Shown here piece by piece: positions 8,211-17,100 of a stretch of DNA of 64,000 bases. The position numbers were made by a program, and so were the translations under genes. The stretch's first letter is position 1. The number at the start of each line of letters is the position of its first letter. The notes beneath the pieces were generated by a model, which ran no database searches, was not told where the DNA came from, and was given only the letters and a program-made list of their open reading frames with translations. Origin of the DNA: Planctomycetota bacterium (GTDB lineage: Bacteria > Planctomycetota > UBA1135 > JACQFD01); contig JACQFD010000040.1 in NCBI GenBank assembly GCA_016200225.1, forward strand, positions 1 to 64,000, written 5' to 3'.

Positions 8211-10136
8211 CTATTGTAAGTTAACCCATAGGGCGACCGATGGAATGCCCTGATACCACGAGGGCGCCCCAGCGGGTGGCGGACTCACAACAAATAGCAT
8301 ATACCACCCGGGAGGCGCGAGGCGCTCGCCCGTGGGGTTGGGTGGAATCGCAATATTCAATGAAAAGGCGGTCCCCGTCGGCGTTCCGTGGGTCACCGCC
8401 AGTTCAATATACCGTTGATCCGCGTCGAAGGCGTGGGTGACGGAGCCGGGACGCATCAAGACTGCCTTGATCGACTGGTTCGTCGGATTGTTACGGATAT
8501 CAACCGAAAGTTGTAACGAACCGCCGTAGTTAATATTTGTGTTCGGCGTTCCCAGAATCCGGGGTCTCGGTCCTTGAAACAGATAGGGCGGGCTTAAAAC
8601 CTCCATCATCTGATCGGAATTTGTCAACCCCGGGACGTTTACGCCGCCCAAGCACATGATCCGACCATCAGGTAACAATAATGCAGTCGAATGGTAGAGA
8701 CGCGGACAAATGTGCCTGTTGAGCTTGCTCCAGAATCCAGGGAGGTTTGGAAACAGGCCAATATCAAATAACTCCGGTTCGAAAACCGGCATGGGCGCGA
8801 CCGCGCCCGAGCCCGGCGCTGTGCTGGGCGGCACCAGCGGTACGGGAAATTCGCCGGCGCTCGGAAGACCCGATTGGATTGCATTTGAATATTTATAATC
8901 ATTTTCAGAGCCGCCGACAATCACAACTCTTCCGGTCGGCAGGATCACACTATTGGCATATTGGCGTCCAAATGCTGGTGCGCCCGTGCCACCGAACGCT
9001 GGATTCTTTGGATATCGCATCGGTGTCCCAAATCCGAACCCCGAAAACTCATCAATTGTATTGAGCGCCGGCCACGGGTTTGTCGGCGTTGGCTGTGGCG
9101 GTGCCGCGCCCGTATTATTACCAAAGGCCGATCCATAACCCCAGAATACGCGATCGACTTGTCCCAATTGATGAATAATAAACCCCGTGCCGTCTTCCCT
9201 TTGTGTGTACGGAAGTCCGGTATACGTCGTCATCACATTTACGCCGCTCGCGGGCGGTGCGGGCGCTGCATAATTAATTCGATAAGAATCGACGATTTGT
9301 ATTAAACTTGTAAACGGAGTGTACTGCTCCTGATCCGACAGCATAATTGTGGATCCGTCGGATAATTGGAACACTCGCGGATACGTTGCGATGGTCGTCG
9401 GATTCGATGCATCAAATGCTGACGTCCAGGGATTTGTTCCGCTTGGTGTTCCCGGTGTATAAATATTCCATTCCTTGATGGGGCCCGACGCAGTGGCGGT
9501 GCCCGAGCTTCCGCCGAGAACGAGGACTTCATCTGTATCAAGCGTGATTGCCATCGGATACCAACGACTGAATCCCATCGTATTTGAGATTTTTGTAAAT
9601 GTAGAGTTCGCAGGATCGAATACATATCCGACGTCGGCGAGCTGGACGTTGTTGCCTCCCCCAGGGCAAGTATCCACAACATCTCCGCCCGGTTTCGCAT
9701 TGCCGCCCATGATAATTAGCTTTCCATCTTTTGTCCATGTATGTCCGCTACAGAACATGTCGGAGTCGACGGGTGGCGGGTTCGCTGACCATAAATCAAT
9801 GGTCCGGACACCGAGGGTTGACGGGTTCAAGGCCCAAGCCCGATACGTCCGCGCATTCGTTAGATATGCGGAGCCGCCGCCTGGGAGTGGACAATTATGA
9901 GTTGCGTACCCAATTTGAAAATTCCAAACCAAGACTTCTGAACTATTGGGAATGAGCGCGGCATGGCCTATTTCGTAGTCTTGAACATAGGTACTCCCCG
10001 AAAACAGAACTCCATTTGTTTCAAATATTGGGACGCCCGTCGGCGGATTTTGAAACAAACCCAAATCGTAAGGTCCCGCGAACTGACCTCCCTGATCGAC
10101 CGGTAATTGTGCATTTACAGATCGTGAAGATAACAA
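8211..10136 (-). CDS. Secreted galactose-oxidase-like (radical copper oxidase) protein, 5' end frame-disrupted
   Basis: Kelch-type blades fill about residues 55-510 and a DUF1929 early-set domain the last 120. Counting from the TTG at 10136, the residues of the copper-radical site of galactose and glyoxal oxidases are all present: C129 (DMFCSGHT), Y193 (RWYPMAI), Y481-H482 (RLYHSTALLLPDGR) and H568 (RPGSVTHAFDADQR). An extracellular alcohol or aldehyde oxidase producing peroxide is likely. The TTG start is unsatisfactory: the same frame continues upstream into a signal-peptide-like LYLLYLFGVAALL with no start codon before a TAG. A proper ATG with a strong binding site lies at 10290 in another frame, separated by a run of ten G (10212-10221). 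The gene is therefore either switched off by tract length or affected by a sequencing error. Confidence 0.8.
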   Translation of the reverse strand: MLSSRSVNAQLPVDQGGQFAGPYDLGLFQNPPTGVPIFETNGVLFSGSTYVQDYEIGHAALIPNSSEVLVWNFQIGYATHNCPLPGGGSAYLTNARTYRAWALNPSTLGVRTIDLWSANPPPVDSDMFCSGHTWTKDGKLIIMGGNAKPGGDVVDTCPGGGNNVQLADVGYVFDPANSTFTKISNTMGFSRWYPMAITLDTDEVLVLGGSSGTATASGPIKEWNIYTPGTPSGTNPWTSAFDASNPTTIATYPRVFQLSDGSTIMLSDQEQYTPFTSLIQIVDSYRINYAAPAPPASGVNVMTTYTGLPYTQREDGTGFIIHQLGQVDRVFWGYGSAFGNNTGAAPPQPTPTNPWPALNTIDEFSGFGFGTPMRYPKNPAFGGTGAPAFGRQYANSVILPTGRVVIVGGSENDYKYSNAIQSGLPSAGEFPVPLVPPSTAPGSGAVAPMPVFEPELFDIGLFPNLPGFWSKLNRHICPRLYHSTALLLPDGRIMCLGGVNVPGLTNSDQMMEVLSPPYLFQGPRPRILGTPNTNINYGGSLQLSVDIRNNPTNQSIKAVLMRPGSVTHAFDADQRYIELAVTHGTPTGTAFSLNIAIPPNPTGERLAPPGWYMLFVVSPPPAGAPSWYQGIPSVALWVNLQ

Positions 10137-10211
10137 AGCTGCAACTCCGAATAGATATAATAAATAAAGCCGCGATCGATGATGATAATGATTACGACAA
10201 TTCGGCCGTTG

Positions 10212-10221
10212 CCCCCCCCCC
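10212..10221. repeat. Homopolymer C10 (G10 on the gene strand), frame-breaking
   Basis: Ten C in a row lie in the 5' coding part of the galactose-oxidase-like gene. Nine or twelve would join the upstream ATG frame (from 10290) to the oxidase frame without any stop codon; ten leads to TAA about 20 bases after the tract. Such runs are classic slipped-strand phase-variation sites for surface genes, and are also the usual place for sequencing length errors. Confidence 0.9.
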
Positions 10222-10290
10222 TAAGCTCGTTTTATTGAAAAAACCGCCATTGCCGCCGCGCGGCAAGAAATTTTGCGAAGACGAAGGCAT
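10222..10290 (-). other. Displaced true 5' end of the galactose-oxidase-like gene
   Basis: ATG at 10290 is preceded by GAGGAG (10303-10298) with seven bases between, the best ribosome binding site in this region. It opens 23 codons (MPSSSQNFLPRGG...) up to the G run. If the run were nine, the product would read through GGGQRPNC and then RLYLLYLFGVAALLSSRSVNAQ, which is a plausible signal peptide with a cleavage site after VNA. This reconstructs a normal secreted oxidase starting here. Confidence 0.7.
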
Positions 10291-10687
10291 GCACGATCTC
10301 CTCGGCATCGCTCGGAGCGCATGATTGCGGTACGTTGCGAGGCCGAATCAAGTAGACGCCTGCGGTTGATTCCTGTCAATGGCGGGCGGCCTTGGAAATT
10401 GTCTGGCGTGCTGTGACTCACTGCCAAGAAGCTCATCATCACGATTCAGTTGTGTCGTTTGAATATTGGTAGTCCATTCGAAAAAGGCGCCACGCAGGCC
10501 CAGTCTCGCGGATGCCGCGCTGCCAGTGGCGGCACTCCCCGACCACGGCGGTGATTCGTCACGACAGCCGGGGTTTGTTATTAACTGGTATGTCACCATA
10601 TAAAGAAACCGGGGAGCACGTTTGCGGCGTACTCCCCGGTTGGGTGGGAAACAAACTCTGCGATTACAAACGATCCGAGATTATTTC
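10291..10687. other. Intergenic region between flagellin copy 3 and the oxidase operon
   Basis: These roughly 400 bases contain the terminator of flagellin copy 3 (listed separately) and the leader of the oxidase operon. A 73-codon minus-strand frame (10221-10442) ends at the TAG beside the G run and has no recognisable features. I cannot point to a convincing promoter. Confidence 0.5.
10607..10641 (-). terminator. Terminator of flagellin copy 3
   Basis: AACCGGGGAG (10607-10616) pairs without mismatch with CTCCCCGGTT (10632-10641) around a 15-base loop. On the minus strand the stem is followed by TCTTTATAT. It lies 46 bases after the flagellin stop codon and should end that transcript before the oxidase operon. 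Confidence 0.65.
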
Positions 10688-11527
10688 TTATCCTCGTAAC
10701 AGTTGGATGGCGGCCTGCGGCTGGAGGTTGGCCTGTCCGAGAATTGCGGTTGCCGCTTGTTGTAAGATCGAATTTCTCGTGAGATCTCCCGATTCGAGCG
10801 CGACGTCGACGTCTCGAATTCGAGACTCGGCCGCCGTCAGGTTCTCGGAGGATATTTGTAAACTCGAAATGGTCGACGTGAGGCGGTTTTGAGCCGCGCC
10901 GAACCGGCCGCGCGCGCTGTTGACGACATCGATCGCGCTGTCGACCGATGTGATGACGTTGTCAATTGTAGTCGTGCATGAACTGTTAATTGTGAGCGTC
11001 GACACCGCGAGCGCGCCGGTCGTCGTCACGTCCGCGAGGGACGTTGTATACGAATCCACGCCCGCCGTCGTGCCGTCGCCGACTTGGAATGTGATTGTTG
11101 ACGCCGAGCCGTCGAGCAGATTCACGCCGCCATAGGTTGTCGCGCTCGCGTTGCGACCGAGGGCCGCGATGAGAGACTGAAATTCATCATCGAGCGTCAC
11201 GCGGTCGGAGGAACTGGAGGTTCCGTTGCGCGCTTGGACGGCGAGTTCCTTCATGCGCGAAAGAATATTCGAATCCTCGCTGAGCGCGCCTTCCGCCGTT
11301 TGTACTAATGAAATTCCATCGTTAGCATTTCGAACGGCCTGTCCGACGGATCTTATCTTGGCGCGCAAGCGTTCGCTGATCGCGAGACCGGCGGCGTCGT
11401 CGGCCGCAACGGAGATGCGCAAGCCTGAGGCAAGGTGGCTGAAGTTTTTCTGCAAGCGCAACGTGACTTCCGATAAGTTGCGTTGCGCAACGATCGACGA
11501 AATGTTGGTATTTACACGAAGTCCCAT
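10688..11527 (-). CDS. fliC: Flagellin (copy 3)
   Basis: This is the third flagellin, 279 residues, again only D0/D1 helices with a short centre (ALAVSTLTINSSCTTTIDNV). It has an excellent ribosome binding site, AAGGAG six bases before the ATG, the best among the three copies. Its own terminator follows, and a sigma-28-like promoter lies about 120 bases upstream. It is separated from the other two copies by the secreted-protein operon on the same strand, so it is expressed independently. Different leader strengths suggest the three flagellins are made in different amounts and may form segments of a composite filament; this is inference. Confidence 0.95.
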   Translation of the reverse strand: MGLRVNTNISSIVAQRNLSEVTLRLQKNFSHLASGLRISVAADDAAGLAISERLRAKIRSVGQAVRNANDGISLVQTAEGALSEDSNILSRMKELAVQARNGTSSSSDRVTLDDEFQSLIAALGRNASATTYGGVNLLDGSASTITFQVGDGTTAGVDSYTTSLADVTTTGALAVSTLTINSSCTTTIDNVITSVDSAIDVVNSARGRFGAAQNRLTSTISSLQISSENLTAAESRIRDVDVALESGDLTRNSILQQAATAILGQANLQPQAAIQLLRG

Positions 11528-11649
11528 GGGATCTCCTTTTGGGTCGAGAGGTTGTTGGGGACTGAAACCTTCCGGATTTCAGCGTGGGTGACCTTTTTGC
11601 TAGTCTCGGGTTGGGAGAACCCGCCGGATTGGAACCGAATCTGTAGCCA

Positions 11650-11676
11650 TTTTCGGCGAACCTTTCGATCGCTTGA
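11650..11676 (-). promoter_or_regulatory. Sigma-28-like promoter for flagellin copy 3
   Basis: On the minus strand TCAA (11676-11673), 15 bases, then GCCGAAAA (11657-11650). Compared with TAAA-N15-GCCGATAA there is one mismatch in each box and the spacing is exact. It lies about 123 bases before the start codon. It is weaker than the promoter at 5376 but placed similarly. Confidence 0.5.
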
Positions 11677-11721
11677 GCGGAAACACCACAAAACGCAAGG
11701 GCCGGGAAAGAATTTCCGACG

Positions 11722-11889
11722 AACAGGGCTGTGCAAAATTCCCCGGACCTGCGCGCGGCTCTTTATTGTTAGTATCTTCGTTGCTCGCGCTCCGAGTGTC
11801 TCCCTATGGAACACGCGTCGCGCTCGCGCCTCGATACTAACAAAAGTCGCTCGCGCTCGGTCTGCCGGAGACTTTTGCACAGCCCTGTT
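11722..11889. mobile_element. MITE-like 168-bp element with perfect 17-bp terminal inverted repeats
   Basis: AACAGGGCTGTGCAAAA at 11722-11738 is the exact reverse complement of 11873-11889. A second, nested inverted repeat TTGTTAGTATC (11766-11776) / GATACTAACAA (11833-11843) sits inside, along with three copies of a GCTCGCGCTC-type word. There is no transposase inside. Size and structure fit a miniature inverted-repeat element or a REP-like hairpin island. The ends resemble those of some DDE-transposase insertion sequences, but I cannot name the family. It ends 12 bases after the stop codon of the gene at 11902. No clear target duplication is seen. Confidence 0.6.
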
Positions 11890-11901
11890 TTCGCAAACGC
11901 G

Positions 11902-12693
11902 TTACAAATGTTCCGGCAGGCCGAGCATTTGTAAGCAATGCGCGCGCGCCGCCGCCAGCGCCGGATTTCCCGGCTCGACCCGCAGCAGCACGTCGAGCGC
12001 TTCGAAGGCATCGGCGTGGCATTGTTCGCTCTCGAAAATCATGGCGCAGAAATATCGAAATGCGACCGCGTGATCTTTTGTAAGTTTTCTCGCGAGATAG
12101 ATTCTGTCGCGAATCGCGTCGCGCACGGGGGCGGGCGCGAGCGCGAACGCGCACTCGATCGTTCGATTATTATTATCTATAATTCTGAGACGCCCCGCGG
12201 CTCCGCTTTCGCCGATCGTGTCCGCGTCCGGCGTGATCGGAATGCGCAGCGCGCCGATCGCCGTGGGCCCGTAACTTCTCGATTCGCGCCCCTCGACCTC
12301 CAGAATCGCATGATACGACTGGCGGTCCCGGTCGGGGCGTCCATCATAATAATGAATCGGCAGGCGTTCATTAAAGATACGACCGCGCGGCGCCAATATT
12401 TCCCATGTCTGCGATAATTTTCCAGAATTAGGAATCGAGACGTTCGGAAAATAGTAAAATAATTTCGAAAGCGGTTCGCTCGCATGCGCCGCGAGATACG
12501 CATCCGCGAGTTTGTTCGCGCGCGCGAAGTCGGCGCTCTCTCCCGGGAGACTTCCGGTCAGGCAGGCCACGACGTCGCCCGGGTCCGGAATGGCCGTCAG
12601 CCAGCGGGGTCCGAGGTAGAGCGTCGCAGCAATGCCGACGGCGGCCGTTATAAAGAATAGATAGCGTGCGGGTGCAAAACCCATGCTCCGCAT
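11902..12693 (-). CDS. Single-pass membrane protein of unknown function
   Basis: This 263-residue protein has one hydrophobic segment at about residues 10-30 (YLFFITAAVGIAATLYLGPRWL). The rest is probably extracytoplasmic, and the last 40 residues look like a single TPR helix pair (DAFEALDVLLRVEPGNPALAAARAHCLQML). Residues 90-180 read as a beta domain (IPITPDADTIGESGAAGRLRIID). I do not recognise a family. It is divergent from the sigma-54 regulator at 12757, with only about 60 bases between the start codons, so the two may share control. Confidence 0.6.
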   Translation of the reverse strand: MRSMGFAPARYLFFITAAVGIAATLYLGPRWLTAIPDPGDVVACLTGSLPGESADFARANKLADAYLAAHASEPLSKLFYYFPNVSIPNSGKLSQTWEILAPRGRIFNERLPIHYYDGRPDRDRQSYHAILEVEGRESRSYGPTAIGALRIPITPDADTIGESGAAGRLRIIDNNNRTIECAFALAPAPVRDAIRDRIYLARKLTKDHAVAFRYFCAMIFESEQCHADAFEALDVLLRVEPGNPALAAARAHCLQMLGLPEHL

Positions 12694-12756
12694 CGTGGCG
12701 CGAACGGCCCACCCTCCGCAAGTTGCGAACGAGTTTCACCGATAAGCAATGCGCCC

Positions 12757-14136
12757 ATGCCAGTCTCCAGAAACGCGCGCATCGTCGTGGCCGACGACGA
12801 TTCTTCGGTTCGTGAAGCGCTCTCGCAGGCGCTCGCGGCGGAGGGCCACGAAATCATCGAAGCAAACAATGCGGAGAGCGCGCTCGAATCCATTCGACGC
12901 GAATCGCCCGATCTCGCGTTTCTCGATTTGCGAATGCCCGGAATGGCGACGCTCGACGTGCTCCCGCGGATCCGCGAGGCCGATCCCGAATTATCTGTAG
13001 TTATTATCACCGGGTACGGCTCCGTCGAAAACGCGGTTTCCGCGATGCGCGCCGGGGCCTACGATTTTATTGAAAAACCGATCCGCCGCGATGTTTTATT
13101 AGCATTGGTCGCGCGCGCGGTCGAACATCGCTCGCTCCGCCGCGAAGTGTCGCGACGTCGCGCCGAGGACGCGGGCTCCGGTATCGACGCGATTCTCGGA
13201 GAGAGCGGCGAAATAGTAAATTTAAGAAACCAGATCGAACGCATCGCCGCGTCGCCGTCGACGACGACGTTGATTCTGGGCGAGAGCGGCTGCGGAAAGG
13301 AACTCGTCGCGCGCGCCGTCCATGCGAGCAGCGCGCGCGCGCGCGAACCCTGGGTCGCCGTCAACTGTGCCGCGCTCTCGGGCGGGCTCATGGAGTCGGA
13401 ACTGTTTGGTTATGAACGCGGCGCCTTCAGCGGCGCCGATCCGCTTGGCCGCGAAGGCCTGTTCGAACAGAGCAACGGCGGCACGCTGTTTTTGGATGAA
13501 GTCAGCGAACTCGATTTATCTTTACAATCGAAATTGTTAAGAGCGCTCGAGGATCGCGCGATCCGGCGCGTCGGCGGCAACCGCGTTCGCAAATTGGATA
13601 TTCGCATTATCGCGGCTTCAAATCGCAACCTCCCGGCCGAAGTCGCCGCGGGGAGATTTCGCGCGGATTTGTATTATCGATGCGCGGTCGTCACCATTAC
13701 GGTTCCTCCGCTTCGCGAACGCCGCGGCGACATCGTCGCGCTCGCGAAGCATTTCCTCCGCATTTGCGGCGAGGCGCTCGGAAAACGATATTTACAATTC
13801 GAGGACGAAACGCTCCGCGCGCTCGAAAGTTATCATTGGCCCGGCAATGTCCGCGAATTGAGGAATGCCGTCGAGCGGGCGTGCATCACCGCGCGCGGAC
13901 GGAGCATTCTGCCCGCCGATCTTGGAATTGTAAGAATTCGGACGGCGGGCCCGGTCGCGGTGCGTCCGCTCGCGGCCGTCGAGGCGGAATTGATCGACGC
14001 CGCGATGCGACAAATGGGCGGAAATATTAGTCTTGCGGCGCGCGCGCTCGGTCTCCACCGCAGCACGCTGCATCGCAAATTGGAGCAACGGCAGCGCGGC
14101 GCCGCCGCCTCTATTTCTCTAGAATCGGAAGTTTGA
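12757..14136 (+). CDS. NtrC-family sigma-54-dependent response regulator
   Basis: This 459-residue transcription activator has a receiver domain (residues 8-125) with the acidic pair DDD near residue 13, phospho-acceptor D57 (LAFLDLRMPG) and conserved K108. The AAA+ domain (about 148-385) has Walker A GESGCGKE (175-182), the sigma-54 contact loop as GAFSGA (222-227, one change from GAFTGA) and Walker B LFLDEVS. The C-terminal Fis-type helix-turn-helix contains NISLAARALGLHRSTLHRKL. No histidine kinase is encoded nearby. Its 3' end overlaps the convergent TPR/DUF3857 gene by 26 bases. Targets are unknown; I found no clear sigma-54 promoter in the window. Confidence 0.93.
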   Translation: MPVSRNARIVVADDDSSVREALSQALAAEGHEIIEANNAESALESIRRESPDLAFLDLRMPGMATLDVLPRIREADPELSVVIITGYGSVENAVSAMRAGAYDFIEKPIRRDVLLALVARAVEHRSLRREVSRRRAEDAGSGIDAILGESGEIVNLRNQIERIAASPSTTTLILGESGCGKELVARAVHASSARAREPWVAVNCAALSGGLMESELFGYERGAFSGADPLGREGLFEQSNGGTLFLDEVSELDLSLQSKLLRALEDRAIRRVGGNRVRKLDIRIIAASNRNLPAEVAAGRFRADLYYRCAVVTITVPPLRERRGDIVALAKHFLRICGEALGKRYLQFEDETLRALESYHWPGNVRELRNAVERACITARGRSILPADLGIVRIRTAGPVAVRPLAAVEAELIDAAMRQMGGNISLAARALGLHRSTLHRKLEQRQRGAAASISLESEV

Positions 14137-17100
14137 GCTGTTCGGCTTCCTCGATTTCGCGGTGGAATGTTAGGAATTGAGTGAACTCCTGCGCCGGAAT
14201 CGTTCCGGGCTTTCTAACAAAAATGCGCTCGACGACGATTTCCCTGTCCGACTTCTGTAATTTTAACTCATAGTGCGTCGTGAACGCGTCTTTAACGATA
14301 TTTTGAGGCGTTTCGCCGAAAGACTGCGCGTCCGCGAGCTTGATCGTTAGTTTTTCCCTCTGGTAACGCAGGTTGCCGAGACGGATGGGGAGTTTGCGCT
14401 TGCTCTTGCCCGAAAATTCCTTCGCGGGCGCCTCCTGCGCGAGCACGAGCGGCGATTCAAACGTCGCGGCGCCCTGCCGGAGGAAATTGCTCACGGTTCC
14501 CTCGAAGTGCAGTCCGAACGGTTTTGTAGCATCCTCGAGGCCGTCGAAATCATACTTTTCGAGTTCGATGCCCTCGACGAACCGGTTGGAAATTCCACTG
14601 ATCTGCGCTTTCTTTATATCGGCCGTCAGGTTTTTGAAGCGTTCCCGAAGGATCCACGAAAAACTGTTTCGAAATGTAATTTTAACTTTAACGTACGCCG
14701 CCTGGCCGCCTTTCAATTCGGCGGTGCTCTCGATTTCCGCCTGCATCGCCTCCTCCATCGGGAGACCCGGCATTTGTATACGCTCGGGTCCGCTCTCGCC
14801 GAGAATCAACGCCTCGGCTCCCGACGATTGAAATAATCGCGCGCCGAATGGTTGATATTTGGCGGTCATGTCGACCCAGATCGGTTCGGCCGATTCGCGC
14901 GGGCGGACGCGGAAGAGAATACCTTGATAACGATTGAAATCGAGAAAATCGGGCTCGACTTCGTCGTCGGTTCCTTCCATGAAGCCGCGGATCGCGACGA
15001 GGTCGAAGGGGACATCCGTAGCTTTCAACAGCGCTCCATAAAGCGCGATCGGATTGCCGCGCTTTTCGAGGAGGCTTCGCACGGCGTTGTTGCCGGCCCG
15101 CTCGACGAGAAGGTCATTTGTAAACTTATAAAGCGCCGCCGCTTTTTCCCGGTCGGATTTTGCGTTCGCGGCGGCGACCGCGTCCGCGGCCGCGGCGCGA
15201 ATCTCTTCTGTTACATCCATCGAGCGCAGTTGCGACGCGCGGAACGCACGATACAAATCCTCGATCGTGCGCGACACGCCGGCTTTGACCCACGGCAGAT
15301 ATTGATTGGGATCCGGAGCGCTGTATTCGGGCAGGACGCGCGGAGAATTCGTTTTTGTAAATATATGCGTTATTTCGGCGTCGCCCTCCGCGACCTGATG
15401 TTCGCCGTCGTAATGGCGCTCGACGAGGCGAAGCGCGTTGTTCTTCGGCAACGAAAGGACGTATTGCGAAAATGCGAACGGGCGCTCGGTGCTTTGAAAG
15501 TTAAATTGTCCGAGCTGAGGGCGCTCGCCGGGACCGGCTTCGTGAAACGCGCGCGAACGAGTTAATATAAAATCCCCCGGCTTCAAATTGGGCAGCGCGA
15601 AATCGTTTTTCGCGGGCGTCGGCTCGTCGTACGTGCCGTCGGAGTGTACAACTTTCAATTCTAACAAATCGCCGCGAAATTCCGCGCTTCCGTGCATGCG
15701 GATGCCTTCCTGATCGTTCACGCGAACGACCGAGGTGATTTCCGTTTCGGTGCTTCCGTCTTGAAATACATGTTCGATCTGCTGATCGACGATCAGCGCG
15801 TCGGGAGCTTTTTCGAATTCCTTCGTCGGTTTGTAATTCTTGATCGCGTCCATGCAATTCGCGCGATATTTATTAAAAAAAGCCTCGTCCTCGAGTCCGC
15901 CCCCGACCTCGCGATACCAGTTTCTAACATATCCGTCCGACGGTTTTTTGTTAAATTCCTCCGCGAGGAATTTTTCCGCTTCATCGTCGCGCTTCGCGAG
16001 GCGCAGCGAGGCGATCAAGTTCTCGAACGCGGACTTGTCGTTTTTCCGCCGCTCGCGGATTTCTTTACGAATACCGATCGCGCGATCCCTGGCGCCGGTC
16101 ATTTCGAGCGTTCGCGCGAGCGACTCGCGGTAGTCGTCCGATTGATACAATTCGAGCGCTCGCTCCTGTTCCGCGACGACGCGCGTCGCCTGGCCGTTGT
16201 GTATCCAATGACTCATCAACGCGCTCAGGATCGCGGCATTGGACGCGTCCTGTTCGTGGCCGCGCTCGAGACAGGAAATATACAATTCCGTTTCGGCGGC
16301 TCCGTTCGCTTCGCGGGCCAGATCCAATTGTAAATCCGCGCGCTTCGGCGCGAGCACCGCGGCTTTTTCGACGGCTTTTCGCCGTTCGGAAGGCCACTGC
16401 AGCCGGCCGAACACGAGCGCGCGGGCCCGCGGAATTAAATAACTATTCGGATTCGCTTTTTCGGCTTCGTTCAGCGTTTGCAGCGCGTCTTCCATGCGAT
16501 CGTCGCGCGCCTGCAGATCCGCGCGCATGAGAAGAGCCGGCACGTGCGCGGGATCGAGTTTTATCGTTAAATCTAACGATTCGCGCGCGCGATTTTTGGA
16601 CTCCGTCGGCGGAAGATACGCGGCGGCGACGGTCGCTTCGGCGAGCGCGAATTGTATATCGGCCCGCGTCGGCAGCGCGGCGGCGGCGGCGCGGAGATCG
16701 GCGAGACCCTCCGAGGATTTTTCGTTATTGATACGAATCGAACCGCGGACGGCGCGCAACTCGGCCGCGAGGTCCGCGTCGTTCGCGCGACTTATCAAAT
16801 CCGCGACGCGGTCCTCCGCGCGGCGAAACGGTTTCATCGCCGGCGCGGGGGCCGGATTTGGCGCGAGCGCGTGTTCCGTTAAATTGATTTCTTCGTCGAA
16901 ATCCTTCAGCGTGCGGCCGTCGGCGTCAACGAAACGCATGATAAGATTCGCTCCGCGGGCGTCGGTTTTTACCAATAACTGATTCCAACCCGCCGAAATA
17001 TGAACGGGAATCGGGACCAGCGGTTCTTTTTGCGCCGTATCGGCGTCATAACTAAAAATTTTCGCCCCGTTCCACCAGACGGCGTGCGACACATTATTAA

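Larger units (their letters stand above)
11528..11901. other. Leader of flagellin copy 3 and MITE-like insertion
   Basis: This 374-base region holds the flagellin leader with its sigma-28-like promoter and, next to the stop of the following gene, a 168-base inverted-repeat element (both listed separately). A 122-codon minus-strand frame crosses it but runs through the repeats and is not a believable gene. Confidence 0.55.

Noticed and set aside
10221-10442. 73-codon minus-strand frame ending at the G run, in the oxidase frame
   Set aside because: It ends with TAG directly before the G run and lacks features; the strong ribosome binding site belongs to a different frame (ATG 10290).
11512-11880. 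122-codon minus-strand frame through the MITE-like element
   Set aside because: It crosses the inverted repeats and the flagellin leader, is composed mainly of Arg/Ala/Val and has no binding site; the repeat structure explains the sequence better.
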